A stretch of 64,000 bases of DNA from Spirosoma lacussanchae (GTDB lineage Bacteria > Bacteroidota > Bacteroidia > Cytophagales > Spirosomataceae): positions 414,011 to 478,010 of the forward strand of contig NZ_SWJG01000004.1 of NCBI RefSeq assembly GCF_005870035.1, given 5' to 3'. Positions 19,553 through 28,653 of the stretch are shown here, one piece after another. The stretch's first letter is position 1; each line of letters starts with the position of its first letter. The notes below the pieces were generated by a model. It ran no database searches and had not been told where the DNA came from. It saw nothing but the letters and a program-made list of their open reading frames with translations. The translations under genes and the position numbers were made by a program.

Positions 19553-19823
19553 ACAGGCAACCTACGAAAACAACAGCTGGCACACAAGCGGTGCCGCAGG
19601 CGACCAGACGCCTGCGTACGGTTCACCATCTATCTTTTCCGATCCGGTCGCTTGCCCACAGTCGACGCATCCGGGCCAGTGCGTACGGCAATTTTCGGCT
19701 GGGCTATATACACGGAAACACCGTACGGCCTATATTGCCCGTCAATACCGCCGAATCAAGGCGGAGCTAAACCCCGCTGGCCTATAAATGCCAGCGCCTG
19801 ACAACACCACAACATTGCTTCGA

Positions 19824-20798
19824 ATGACTATTCTTACACGCCTTTCTTTGCTCGTTTTAGTACTCAGCACGCTGTCCGTTACCGCCCAGTCGACCAAACG
19901 CTCGGGTAATCCGGTATTTCCGGGCTGGTACGCGGACCCGGAAGGAGCCATTTTCGGCAATCGGTACTGGATCTACCCTACATACTCCGACAAGTATGAG
20001 AAACAAGTGCATTTTGATGCCTTCTCTTCGCCCGACCTCGTCAACTGGACCAAGCACCCCCGCATTCTCGACTCGTCGGCGGTGAAGTGGGCCAAAAAAG
20101 CGATGTGGGCGCCTGCTATCGTGCAGAAAGGTGGGCAGTATTTTCTCTTTTTCGGCGCTAACGATGTCCACCCCGGCGAAGTAGGGGGTATTGGGGTAGC
20201 CGTGGCCAACAACCCCGCCGGTCCTTTCCTCGATCATATCGGCAAACCGCTGGTCGGTGAAGTTCATAACGGTGCTCAACCTATCGATCAGTTTGTTTTC
20301 AGGGATACCGATGGGAAAGAATATCTGATCTATGGCGGCTGGGGCCATTGCAATATTGCCCAGCTTACAAGCGATTATAAGGGGTTCATTCCCTTCGCCG
20401 ACGGCACCACGTTCCGCGAGATTACCCCCAAGAATTACGTAGAAGGACCAATCATGTTCGTACGAAACGGACGCTATTATTTCATGTGGTCGGAGGGCGG
20501 CTGGACGGGTCCCAACTATTCGGTAGCCTATGCGGTGGGGTCGTCTCCGTTCGGCCCATTCGAACGCGTTGGCAAAGTGTTGCAGCAGGACCCGACCGTG
20601 GCGACCGGTGCTGGCCATCATTCGGTCATCAACGTGCCCGGCACCGATGACTGGTACATCATCTACCACCGCCGTCCGCTTACCGAAACCGATGGTAACC
20701 ACCGCGAAACTTGCATCGACAAACTGTACTTCGACGAAAAAGGCGCCATCAAACCGGTTCGGATTACGAAAGAGGGTGTTGAAGCCCGGCGTTTATAG
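19824..20798 (+). CDS. GH43-family glycoside hydrolase, secreted
   Basis: A 324-residue protein with a signal peptide (about residues 1-21). The five-bladed GH43 fold is indicated by the three expected acidic residues: Asp38 in WYADPE (general base), Asp155 in PIDQFVF (pKa-modulating) and Glu207 in YVEGPIM (general acid). The repeated Trp- and Tyr-rich strands support the call. Members act on arabinan or xylan side chains; the exact substrate is not deducible. It sits on the plus strand between eutB and eutC, its stop 7 bases from that of eutB. No sus/PUL partner is adjacent. ATG at 19824 gives the cleanest signal peptide. Confidence 0.9.
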   Translation: MTILTRLSLLVLVLSTLSVTAQSTKRSGNPVFPGWYADPEGAIFGNRYWIYPTYSDKYEKQVHFDAFSSPDLVNWTKHPRILDSSAVKWAKKAMWAPAIVQKGGQYFLFFGANDVHPGEVGGIGVAVANNPAGPFLDHIGKPLVGEVHNGAQPIDQFVFRDTDGKEYLIYGGWGHCNIAQLTSDYKGFIPFADGTTFREITPKNYVEGPIMFVRNGRYYFMWSEGGWTGPNYSVAYAVGSSPFGPFERVGKVLQQDPTVATGAGHHSVINVPGTDDWYIIYHRRPLTETDGNHRETCIDKLYFDEKGAIKPVRITKEGVEARRL

Positions 20799-20805
20799 AA
20801 CCTCA

Positions 20806-22179
20806 CTACATACCGGTCAGCAGCCGATGGCCCGTGCCGGCAGGTAGTAGCTGACCCTGGTCGTTTAGCAGGCCCATGCGCATAAGCCACTGTTCAAACT
20901 CGGGCGAGGGTCGGCGGTTAAGCAGCTGTCGGATGTACAGCGCATCGTGGAAACTCGTACTCTGGTAGTGCAGCATCACATCATCGGCGCCCGGAATACC
21001 CATGATGAACGTTACCCCGGCGGTGCCGAGTACCGTGAGCAGGGTGTCCATATCGTCCTGGTCGGCCTCCGCGTGATTGGTATAACAGATATCGACACCC
21101 ATCGGTAAGCCGAGTAGTTTGCCGCAGCAATGATCCTCCAGCCCGGCGCGAATGATCTGTTTGCCGTCATACAGGTATTCAGGACCGATAAACCCAACCA
21201 CCGAATTGACCAGCAGCGGCTCAAACGCCCTCGCTACGGCATAGGCCCGGACTTCGGCGGTTTGCTGATCCAGCCCACAGTGGGCGTTGGCCGATAGCGC
21301 GCTCCCCTGCCCCGTTTCAAAATACATTACATGTTGCCCGAGTGTACCGCGCTTCAGCGAGCGGGTTGCCTCCAGCCCTTCCTGTAATAAGCCGAGGTTC
21401 ACCCCAAAGGATGCGTTCACGCCTTCGGTACCACCAATACTCTGAAACGCCAGATCGACGGGAGCGCCCTGCTCTATCGCCTGTAAAGTCGTAGTCAGAT
21501 GGCTCAGCACACAGGTCTGCGCCGGAATAGAAAACCGTTCCCGAACGCTGTTAAGCATATCCAGCAGCCGAATAGTTGTCTGAACATGATCCGTGGCGGG
21601 GTTGATACCAATTACGGCATCTCCAGCCCCGTAGAGCAGCCCGTCGACCAGGCTGGCCGCAATGCCCCGCACATCATCAGTGGGGTGATTAGGCTGGAGC
21701 CGAGTGCTGAGTCGACCGCTCAGACCGATAGTATTCCGAAACCGGGTGATCACCTCACATTTGGCCGCCACCGTAATCAGATCCTGGTTCCGCATCAGTT
21801 TCGAGACGGCCGCTACCATTTCGGGGGTTAACCCCGGCTGCAGCCGGCGAAGCGTTTCGGTATCGGTTGTCAGGCTTAGTAGGTAATCGCGCAGGCCGCC
21901 CACGGTCAGGTGCCGGATCGGCTGAAACGCCCCGGCATCGTGCGAGTCGATGATGAGCCGGGTCACTTCGTCCTGCTCGTACGGCACGACGGCTTCGGCC
22001 AGAAAGGTGGTGAGCGGCAGGTCGGCCAGGGCCATCTGAGCTGCCACCCGCTCTTCGGCCGACCGGGCCGCTACGCCCGCCAGTTCATCGCCCGACCGCC
22101 GGGAGGTGGCGCGGGCCAGCAGCGTCCGCAAATCATCGAATACATACCTGGTTTGACGAACTGTATGTCGGTACGGCAT
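20806..22179 (-). CDS. eutB: Ethanolamine ammonia-lyase large subunit
   Basis: Catalytic large subunit that binds cobalamin and ethanolamine. A 457-residue TIM-barrel protein with family-specific stretches: LMRNQDLITVAAKCEVITRFRNTIGL, GDAVIGINPATDHV, FQSIGGTEGVNASFGVNLGLL, YFETGQGSALSANAHCGLDQQT, NSVVGFIGPEYLYDGKQIIRAGLEDHCCGKLLGLPMGVD and FIMGIPGADDVMLHYQSTSFHDAL. It should form a complex with EutC, encoded 1.3 kb downstream on the same strand beyond the GH43 gene. The ATG at 22179 is used rather than the TTG at 22185. Confidence 0.96.
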   Translation of the reverse strand: MPYRHTVRQTRYVFDDLRTLLARATSRRSGDELAGVAARSAEERVAAQMALADLPLTTFLAEAVVPYEQDEVTRLIIDSHDAGAFQPIRHLTVGGLRDYLLSLTTDTETLRRLQPGLTPEMVAAVSKLMRNQDLITVAAKCEVITRFRNTIGLSGRLSTRLQPNHPTDDVRGIAASLVDGLLYGAGDAVIGINPATDHVQTTIRLLDMLNSVRERFSIPAQTCVLSHLTTTLQAIEQGAPVDLAFQSIGGTEGVNASFGVNLGLLQEGLEATRSLKRGTLGQHVMYFETGQGSALSANAHCGLDQQTAEVRAYAVARAFEPLLVNSVVGFIGPEYLYDGKQIIRAGLEDHCCGKLLGLPMGVDICYTNHAEADQDDMDTLLTVLGTAGVTFIMGIPGADDVMLHYQSTSFHDALYIRQLLNRRPSPEFEQWLMRMGLLNDQGQLLPAGTGHRLLTGM

Positions 22180-22293
22180 GGGCAATCAGCGGTTGAAAAC
22201 GAAGGGCGTAAAGATGACAAAATAAGCAGCGGGTAGGATTACCTTTTTTCAGGCTTCATACACTAGTAATGTACATTAAATCAATTAATTATT

Positions 22294-22416
22294 ATGGGAA
22301 AAGGCGACAAGAAGTCACGGAAAGGCAAAATTTCGATGGGGTCGTATGGCAACACCCGTCCGCAGCATCCCAAAAAGTGGAGCGCTCCGAAACCCGCTCC
22401 GAAACCGGTCGATTAA
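22294..22416 (+). CDS. Small ribosomal protein THX (bTHX)
   Basis: A 40-residue, strongly basic protein. It starts MGKGDKKSRKGKISMGSYGN, a close match to the known THX pattern of a MGKGDKK start, then basic residues, GKI, and GSYG. THX binds the head of the small ribosomal subunit. After the conserved part comes an uncommon tail rich in Lys, Ala and Pro (APKPAPKPVD). It is followed 10 bases later by a strong terminator, giving a single-gene unit. The DNA around the start is AT-rich. Confidence 0.88.
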   Translation: MGKGDKKSRKGKISMGSYGNTRPQHPKKWSAPKPAPKPVD

Positions 22417-22425
22417 CTCGCGAAA

Positions 22426-22472
22426 ATGGGTCCCGACTGTTACTACGCGCAGTAGTGACAGTCGGGACCCAT
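22426..22472. terminator. Strong hairpin terminator between THX and YfhO genes
   Basis: Perfect 15-bp arms ATGGGTCCCGACTGT (22426-22440) and its complement (22458-22472), with an inner TACTAC/GTAGT extension. It serves the convergent genes on both sides, though the U-tract is short. Confidence 0.75.
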
Positions 22473-22505
22473 CGTTATAACCCCTTACCGGTTGGGTAGG
22501 TCCGG

Positions 22506-25094
22506 CTATCGGGTTTTGGCTTTCGTAGGCTTTGTCGCTGCGGGCTCCGGGGCCGGAGGGCCGACTGGCTCAGGTTCTGATACCGGTGTAGACTGCCGAT
22601 TGCGACCTTCCCGAAAGATGACGAACCCAATCAGCGCAATCAGCAATACGTTGGCAATGAGATCGATGGTGTCGCCGGTTTTGGCAGCGGGCGGATCGAA
22701 CCGAAACTCGACCGTATGTTTACCCGCCGGTATGCGCAGCGCCCGCAACACATAGTTGGCCCGTAGCTGCTGAACGGGTTTCCCGTCGATCAGTGTCTGC
22801 CAGTCTTCGTTGCCCCGGTAGTAAATTTCAGAGAAAACGGCTAACCCGTCGCGGGCGGCATTGACCTCGTAGATCATCTTGTCAGGCCGGTAATTTGAAA
22901 GCCGGATTGTACTGCCGGCCGGGTCGAGGGTGGCAGGCAGGCCCGACAGCTGCGCAGCGAATCGCTTATCGACCACGGCCGTATCGCGCGGATTCAGGGT
23001 TTTCATGGCCGCAATCTCCGCATCAGCCCCTTCTACCATCTGTACCGTTTTCACGAACCAGGCAGCTCCGAGCACCTCCGGGTTAGGCAGTGCTACCGGC
23101 CCCGTCGGCGCCTGTTGCGGGTTATTGGGGTCCTGCTCGCCCTGCCGAATAACATATTTGACGTTCAGCATATTCAGCATGTTGAGCGTATTGGGCTGAA
23201 AAGCATACGTAATCAACTCCTGATATCGCCTAAGTTTAGCCGCGTGGTACCCACCAATGGACCGGTGGAAGTAGGACGCGCGGTTGCTGTTCATAAAGTC
23301 GGCAGTCTGGTCAAACACCCGGAAGCCGGGCGTCTTATCCTGCAAAATCTGCTCGTCGGCGGGCGTTGGTTCAAACACCTGACTGGCCTGCGCTTTTGTG
23401 ACAAAATCGGCATTATTCAGGTAGCGTTTATCAACACCGAACAGGTCGAAAACCACCAGCGCCAGCAGCACCGGATAAAAGACAATGGGCTTGACCTTAC
23501 CGGTGACCAGCCCCCACACAGCACCCGCCGTCAGCAGGATCAGGATAAACGACCGGAAGGCATCGCTCCGGAGCAGCCCCTGCCGATCGCTGATGAGCGC
23601 GGGCAGAAACTCTTTGCCCGCTTCGCCGAAATAGCGCGCCATCATATCGGCATCGGTCGGCGTCTGAAAGCTGAACAGGGTACCGCCCAGCAGCGCCAGA
23701 ATCAAGGCCAAGCCACCGGTCAGGCCAAAGCTGACCAACAGCGGCTGGCGAAGTTGCGCAAACGTCCATTTCTGACTCACGAGGGTCTGCACCGCCATAG
23801 CCGCCCCAATCCCGATAAACAGCTGCGCCAGGCAAAGCGCCATAGTCATAGCCCGGAATTTGTTCAGGTAGGGCAGGTAGTCGAACAGCAGGTAGTTGAT
23901 GGCCGCCAGGTTTTTACCCCAGGCTAGCACAATCATGAGTACAGCCGCGCTCAGCAGCCACCACCGGATGGGGTTGCGGATCACGAACATACCCAGCACG
24001 AACAGGAACAGCAGAGCCGCCCCCGCATAGGCAGGGCCGCCTACCATCGGCTGATCGCCCCAGTAGGTTGGCGTACCTAACTCTACAAACTGCTGCGCCT
24101 GGGCGGGGTCGAGCCCCCGGTTCACGAGTGCCTTGTAGAAGTCTGAACCGGTACCCAGACCGCCCCCCGACGCGCCCCCGAAGGCATTCGGCACCAACAG
24201 CGTGAGGGTTTCGGCTTTCCCGTAGCTGTAGCTGAACGCGTATTCCTTGTCGAGTCCGTTTCTGGCTCCACTTTCGGCCGATTTACCGTCCGGATTGGTT
24301 GTTTTTGCCGTCAGCTCCGACGTACCCCGAATGGTTTCCTTCGTATATTGATTCAGCACGAGCAGGCGCTTGCCAAAGCTGCCCCCGGCCAGAACCCCCG
24401 CCAGGGCCAGCGTGGCCAGGCCCATAGCCAGTTGCCGGCCTTTACCCGCCCGCACCAATGCAATCCCTTCAACGAGTATGTACAGGCCGATGGTCATGAA
24501 CAGGTAGTACGTAATCTGAATGTGGTTGGCCCCCAGCTCCATACAGCCGAACAGCCCGGTCAGGGCGGCCCCCAGCCAATATCGTCCCCGCAGTGCCAGT
24601 ACCACCCCGGCCAGCAGGCCAGCTCCAAACCCCATAGCAAACAGTTTGGAAATATGCCCGGCTTCGAGGCTCACGATACCGAAGGTGCCGAACCCATAGG
24701 CAATAGCCCCCAGCACCGACAGCCACGCATTAACCCCCAGCACCACCAGCAGCAGGTACGCACAGAACATGACCACAAAGACAACCGAGGCTGTATTGGG
24801 CAACAGGCCCACAACCCCCATAACGGCTTTGTAAACAAATATGTAAGGATAGTTGAAGTCAATCATATAGGCGGGCATGCCGCTGAAAACCGCATCGGTC
24901 CAGAGCGGTTTTTCGCCCGATTGCTGGCCAATTTCACGGATTTCGCGGGCCGAAGCAACCGCCTGCTGTACATCGCTCATGCTTAAGGTCTTGCCCGACA
25001 TGACCGGCGAGAAATAGATAATAGCCAGCACCAGCAGACCCACCACGGCGATCAGGTGTGGGCGCAAACGTTGGAAAAAAGTAGGTTGGTTCAT
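22506..25094 (-). CDS. YfhO-family multi-spanning membrane protein
   Basis: An 862-residue protein with about 12 hydrophobic segments in the first 570 residues, then a roughly 230-residue soluble part and a final transmembrane helix (VLLIALIGFVIF). YfhO-like features are present: the early loop ARE-IGQQSGEKPLWTDAVFSGMPAYM, then NPFAFGG-like PNAFGGASG and the extracytoplasmic GNEDWQTLIDGKPV near the C-terminus. The family belongs to the GT-C fold of lipid-linked sugar transferases; Gram-positive members add GlcNAc to teichoic acids. The reaction in Bacteroidota is not established. The tail is Pro/Glu/Lys-rich. Confidence 0.88.
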   Translation of the reverse strand: MNQPTFFQRLRPHLIAVVGLLVLAIIYFSPVMSGKTLSMSDVQQAVASAREIREIGQQSGEKPLWTDAVFSGMPAYMIDFNYPYIFVYKAVMGVVGLLPNTASVVFVVMFCAYLLLVVLGVNAWLSVLGAIAYGFGTFGIVSLEAGHISKLFAMGFGAGLLAGVVLALRGRYWLGAALTGLFGCMELGANHIQITYYLFMTIGLYILVEGIALVRAGKGRQLAMGLATLALAGVLAGGSFGKRLLVLNQYTKETIRGTSELTAKTTNPDGKSAESGARNGLDKEYAFSYSYGKAETLTLLVPNAFGGASGGGLGTGSDFYKALVNRGLDPAQAQQFVELGTPTYWGDQPMVGGPAYAGAALLFLFVLGMFVIRNPIRWWLLSAAVLMIVLAWGKNLAAINYLLFDYLPYLNKFRAMTMALCLAQLFIGIGAAMAVQTLVSQKWTFAQLRQPLLVSFGLTGGLALILALLGGTLFSFQTPTDADMMARYFGEAGKEFLPALISDRQGLLRSDAFRSFILILLTAGAVWGLVTGKVKPIVFYPVLLALVVFDLFGVDKRYLNNADFVTKAQASQVFEPTPADEQILQDKTPGFRVFDQTADFMNSNRASYFHRSIGGYHAAKLRRYQELITYAFQPNTLNMLNMLNVKYVIRQGEQDPNNPQQAPTGPVALPNPEVLGAAWFVKTVQMVEGADAEIAAMKTLNPRDTAVVDKRFAAQLSGLPATLDPAGSTIRLSNYRPDKMIYEVNAARDGLAVFSEIYYRGNEDWQTLIDGKPVQQLRANYVLRALRIPAGKHTVEFRFDPPAAKTGDTIDLIANVLLIALIGFVIFREGRNRQSTPVSEPEPVGPPAPEPAATKPTKAKTR

Positions 25095-25116
25095 ACAATG
25101 CAGTCAGTACACTGCC

Positions 25117-25124
25117 CAAAGATA
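25117..25124 (-). promoter_or_regulatory. -7 box of the YfhO gene
   Basis: TATCTTTG on the minus strand, an exact TAnnTTTG match 22 bases before the ATG at 25094. Confidence 0.6.
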
Positions 25125-25230
25125 CAGGTTTACCAGAAAACGGACGGCGCACCCACCGGATTGTTGCAGGGAACCGGTATCTCTGCCGACAAATACGCAA
25201 CCGAACGGGCCTTTTTTGCGTACGGGGGGT

Positions 25231-25485
25231 ATGCGCTACATTGTTGTTTTCGCTCAACAGGAAATTGGTTACGCGGTCGGGTTCGATACTTTCGCCGACG
25301 CGACCGATTTTTTATACTGGGGTTACGAGGAGTACCAGCTGATTCCCTACGGAACCTTCGACGCCCTCACGGGGGAAGTGTGGCCCTACCGGCACCGGGG
25401 CGAACAGGTAGCCGATGTCGATGAACAACTGATCAGCCGCACGGCGCTCGACTACCTCCGCTCAGCCATCCGCCGGATTTCCTGA
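25231..25485 (+). CDS. Small hypothetical protein
   Basis: An 84-residue protein, not recognised. It begins MRYIVVFAQQEIGYAVGFDTF and is rich in acidic and aromatic residues (FLYWGYEEYQLIPYG), with no signal peptide, membrane segment or cysteine. Codon use matches the neighbours and a terminator-like hairpin follows. The ATG at 25231 is preferred to one 15 bases upstream. It lies alone between the divergent YfhO promoter and the convergent frr. Confidence 0.6.
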   Translation: MRYIVVFAQQEIGYAVGFDTFADATDFLYWGYEEYQLIPYGTFDALTGEVWPYRHRGEQVADVDEQLISRTALDYLRSAIRRIS

Positions 25486-25541
25486 TCCAATTACCTACGA
25501 ACCCGGTCGGCTCTCCCCCACTGGCTCAGCAAGACACAAAA

Positions 25542-25570
25542 AACCCGGCTCTAACGGGTAGAACCGGGTT
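25542..25570 (-). terminator. Rho-independent terminator of frr
   Basis: AACCCGG/CCGGGTT with a further TCT/AGA pairing inside. Read on the minus strand it ends in TTTTTTG. Confidence 0.85.
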
Positions 25571-25593
25571 ACGGTTTGTTATCATCAGGCAGA

Positions 25594-26154
25594 TTATACC
25601 ATCAGAATATCTTTTTCTTTAGCCGCGAATACCTCGTCGATGCGGGCAATAAATGCGTCGGTAAGTTTCTGAACGCGTTCTTCGCCCTGCTTGACGGCAT
25701 CTTCCGAAACGCCTTCTTTGACCAGCTTGCGGATGTCGTCGTTGGTATCTTTGCGGATATTACGCACGTTGACCTTGGCTACTTCCACCTCCTGCTTTAC
25801 TTTTTTCACCAGGTCGCGCCGGCGTTCTTCGGTCAGGGGGGGCACGTTGAGCCGGATCATTTCCCCGTCGTTGTTGGGGGCTAGGCCTACGTTCGAGTTC
25901 CGGATTGCCTTTTCTACTTCGCCGATGAGTTTCCGCTCGAACGGCTTCACCACGATGGTTCGCGCGTCGGGCGTATTGACGGAGGCCACCTGGTTCAGGG
26001 GCGACATCATCCCGTAGTACTCGACCTGTATACCGTCGAGCATCTGAGCACTGGCCTTGCCGGCACGAATTTTTGTCAGTTCAATGGCCAGGTGCTTCAG
26101 CGCCTTCTCCATCGTGTCTTTTGCATCGTCGAGAAATAGCTCGATCTCTTCCAT
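25594..26154 (-). CDS. frr: Ribosome recycling factor
   Basis: Splits the post-termination ribosome together with EF-G. The 186-residue length is exact for the family. Typical segments are LAIELTKIRAGKASAQML, TPDARTIVVKPFERKLIGEVEKAI, LAPNNDGEMIRLNVPPLTEERRRDL, and IRKDTNDDIRKLVKEG followed by GEERVQKLTDAFI. It lies downstream of pyrH in the same direction, a widely conserved arrangement; here the two are 126 bases apart with a GC-rich hairpin between them. Confidence 0.98.
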   Translation of the reverse strand: MEEIELFLDDAKDTMEKALKHLAIELTKIRAGKASAQMLDGIQVEYYGMMSPLNQVASVNTPDARTIVVKPFERKLIGEVEKAIRNSNVGLAPNNDGEMIRLNVPPLTEERRRDLVKKVKQEVEVAKVNVRNIRKDTNDDIRKLVKEGVSEDAVKQGEERVQKLTDAFIARIDEVFAAKEKDILMV

Positions 26155-26280
26155 CCTTTTTTACAGTTTACTGTATTCAGTGTACCGTTTTCAACGGGCG
26201 GCTGTAGCCCGGGGGCTAACGTGGCCGCTATGTATGCAGGCATTGGCTCACCAGAACCGGCAAAACCGACCCTGGGTTGC

Positions 26281-27003
26281 TTAGTTCGACGTCACCAGGG
26301 TGCCCGTGTCGCTATCGCCCTGGATGACCCGGAGCAGACTACCGGCCTCATTCATGTTAAAAACAATGATGGGCAGGTTGTTCTCCTGACAGAGGGTGAA
26401 AGCGGTCAGATCCATGACGTTCAGTTTCTTCTCGTAAACGTCCTCGAACGAAATGGTGGTATACCGGGTAGCCGTTTTGTCTTTCATAGGGTCGGCCGTG
26501 TAAACACCGTCTACCTTGGTTCCTTTCAGCACCACGTCTGCCTCTACCTCGATGGCCCGCAGGCTGGCGGTGGTATCGGTAGTGAAGTACGGACTACCGG
26601 TACCGGCCCCGAAGATCACAACCCGCCCTTTTTCGAGATGCCGCACGGCACGACGACGTACATACGGTTCGCACACCTGCTCCATCTTGATCGCCGACAT
26701 GACGCGGGTATACATGCCGTGTTTTTCGAGGGAGCTCTGAATAGCCATGGCATTGATCACCGTAGCCAGCATACCCATGTAGTCGCCCTGCACCCGGTCG
26801 ATACCAGACCGCTCGCCCGATACGCCCCGGAAGATATTACCTCCGCCGATGACGATGGCGACCTGCACACCCAGATCGACAACCTGTTTGATTTCTTTAC
26901 TGTATTGCTCCAGTACGGCAGGGTCGATGTTGTAACCGCTGGGACCGGCCAAAGCCTCTCCGCTTAATTTGAGCAGAATTCGTTTGTACTTCGTTGATGT
27001 CAT
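26281..27003 (-). CDS. pyrH: UMP kinase
   Basis: Phosphorylates UMP to UDP. The 240-residue protein has the amino-acid-kinase fold signatures: [59 protein letters not shown] with the following RAIE, and [14 protein letters not shown]. The ATG at 27003 (MTSTKYKR) is chosen because an exact -7 box at 27025-27032 overlaps the more upstream candidate start. Transcribed with frr. Confidence 0.97.
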   Translation of the reverse strand: MTSTKYKRILLKLSGEALAGPSGYNIDPAVLEQYSKEIKQVVDLGVQVAIVIGGGNIFRGVSGERSGIDRVQGDYMGMLATVINAMAIQSSLEKHGMYTRVMSAIKMEQVCEPYVRRRAVRHLEKGRVVIFGAGTGSPYFTTDTTASLRAIEVEADVVLKGTKVDGVYTADPMKDKTATRYTTISFEDVYEKKLNVMDLTAFTLCQENNLPIIVFNMNEAGSLLRVIQGDSDTGTLVTSN

Positions 27004-27024
27004 GCGGGGTGATTTTTGCGGGGG

Positions 27025-27032
27025 CAAAGATA
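27025..27032 (-). promoter_or_regulatory. -7 box of pyrH
   Basis: TATCTTTG on the minus strand, an exact TAnnTTTG match 21 bases before the ATG at 27003. Confidence 0.6.
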
Positions 27033-27128
27033 GGAAAAAAAGGGGAAGGCAGGAAGGACGGAGCCAATGAAAGCAGCAAACGAAAAGCCGGTAAACCCGT
27101 CAAGAGCCCGGCTGTAACCCCGCTTCGA

Positions 27129-27626
27129 CTAACCGAACTCGATCAGCACCTGTCCTTTTTCGACGCGGTCTCCTTTCTGAACACGAATGGCTTTTACGGT
27201 GGTCTCGGCGGGTGCTTTTATCGTGTTTTCCATCTTCATGGCTTCCAGAATCAGCACCGTATCTCCTTTCTGCACAGTGGCCCCCACCGCAACCGTGATG
27301 CCCACGATCAGACCCGGCATTGGTGCTTTCAGGTCGCCGATTTTAGCCGCGGCTGCGCTGCTCATGCCCATCTTTTCGAGCAGGAGGTCGAAGCGGTCTT
27401 TCAGCTGTATGGTATGAATTCGCCCGTTTAGTTTTAGGGAAACGGTTTTATCAGCCGCGTTCAGCTCCAGCACTTCGGCATTGTAAGAACGGTTCTGATA
27501 GAGGATATGCAGGGTACGATCCGTCAGTCGGACCAGGTCCCAGCCGAAAGGCTCGCCGTTGAGCACCGGGCCCGTTGCTGAGAAATCGATGGTAGCCGGT
27601 TGTTGATCGAGGGTTGTCTGGTACAT
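27129..27626 (-). CDS. Biotin carboxyl carrier protein of an acyl-CoA carboxylase
   Basis: A 165-residue protein. The C-terminal biotinyl domain contains the biotin-accepting Lys in LEAMKMEN (about residue 130), with the hammerhead DLKAPMPGLIVGI before it and KGDRVEKGQVLIEF after it. The N-terminal half resembles the small carrier subunits of Bacteroidota propionyl- or acetyl-CoA carboxylases. No carboxyltransferase or biotin carboxylase gene is adjacent. bioB, which makes the cofactor, is 7 kb away. Confidence 0.88.
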   Translation of the reverse strand: MYQTTLDQQPATIDFSATGPVLNGEPFGWDLVRLTDRTLHILYQNRSYNAEVLELNAADKTVSLKLNGRIHTIQLKDRFDLLLEKMGMSSAAAAKIGDLKAPMPGLIVGITVAVGATVQKGDTVLILEAMKMENTIKAPAETTVKAIRVQKGDRVEKGQVLIEFG

Positions 27627-27682
27627 GGGTTATGGTTGGTAAGGGCGTTGGATACCCCGAACGAAAATCGATCACAAGTAAC

Positions 27683-28591
27683 TCAGTTTCGATTCACCAA
27701 CCAAATTCCGAGCAGGCAGATCCCCATGCCGGCAAACTGTACAGCATAGATTCGCTCGCCGTCGAGCACGCCCCACAGCAGCGCCACGATCGGGATCAGG
27801 TAGGTTACCGAAGCCGCAAACAAAGGAGAAGCCAGCTGCATGATGCGGTTAAAGAACACCGACATCAGGCCCGACCCGAGCACCCCCAGAATAATCAGGG
27901 CTATCAGCGAGGTGGTATGGGTGGGATCGAACGCGCGCGTCAGAAAGTCGGTCGGCAACAGAGTCAATACCGCAATCGGCCCGATGAACGCAAACAGCCA
28001 GGCCGTAGAGACCAGCGCGGGCAACTGGCTGATGTAACGTCCGATAAAGTTAGTGTTGAAGCCGTAGCAGACCGTTGCCAGCATAACCATCAGGGCGTAG
28101 CCGTTGATCTGAAAAGAACCGGTGGCGCTGAAAAAAACCAGCAACAACGACCCAGCCAGCCCCAGCAGAATACCCGTTACCTGCCTGACTTGAAGCGCCT
28201 GCCCAAAAAAAAGAGCACCCAGAATAAGTGTAAACAATGGACTCAGCGAGTTGAGCGCGCCCGACAGCGAGCTGTTCAGATGTGCGCCTGCTTCGGCAAA
28301 CAGAAAAGCGGGAATAACGAACCCCACTACTCCCGCCACCAGCAGCGCCCACCACCGAGGCCGAACAGCTGCTCTGACGGCGGGTTGCTGGGCCTGCCGG
28401 GCCAGGAAGGGCACAAAAAAAAGCAGGGCAAAGAGCAGTCGGCCAGCCGCAACCTGCGTGGGCGAAAACGCACCCAGACTCCGTTTAATGAGGATAAACG
28501 AGCTGCCCCACACCAGTGCCAAGGTACAAAGCAACACCCACGCCATAACCGGGCGTTTCTGATTTACTACAACGGACTCTTGGGTAGGCAT
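27683..28591 (-). CDS. EamA/DMT-family permease
   Basis: A 302-residue inner-membrane protein with ten predicted hydrophobic helices arranged as two five-helix EamA repeats. Motifs include ALVWGSSFILIKRSL at the start of repeat 1 and TYLIPIVALLWGVLDGERI in repeat 2. DMT transporters move small metabolites, often out of the cell; the substrate is not deducible. It follows dusB in the same direction across a hairpin. Confidence 0.88.
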   Translation of the reverse strand: MPTQESVVVNQKRPVMAWVLLCTLALVWGSSFILIKRSLGAFSPTQVAAGRLLFALLFFVPFLARQAQQPAVRAAVRPRWWALLVAGVVGFVIPAFLFAEAGAHLNSSLSGALNSLSPLFTLILGALFFGQALQVRQVTGILLGLAGSLLLVFFSATGSFQINGYALMVMLATVCYGFNTNFIGRYISQLPALVSTAWLFAFIGPIAVLTLLPTDFLTRAFDPTHTTSLIALIILGVLGSGLMSVFFNRIMQLASPLFAASVTYLIPIVALLWGVLDGERIYAVQFAGMGICLLGIWLVNRN

Positions 28592-28609
28592 GAACGTAAG
28601 GGAAAGGAG

Positions 28610-28652
28610 CCGCAGCGCCAGCGGGCATCAGCGTTGTCGGCTGGCGCTGCGG
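28610..28652 (-). terminator. Hairpin directly after dusB
   Basis: CCGCAGCGCCAGC and its perfect complement GCTGGCGCTGCGG (arms 28610-28622, 28640-28652) with a 17-base loop, touching the dusB stop codon. The minus-strand sequence beyond is CTCCTTTCCCTT, a poor U-tract. It lies 18 bases upstream of the EamA start, so it may also shape that leader. Confidence 0.6.
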
Positions 28653-28653
28653 G

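Noticed and set aside
18746..22179. Full ethanolamine microcompartment operon
   Set aside because: Only the two lyase subunits are present; no shell, reactivase or aldehyde dehydrogenase genes are in the window.
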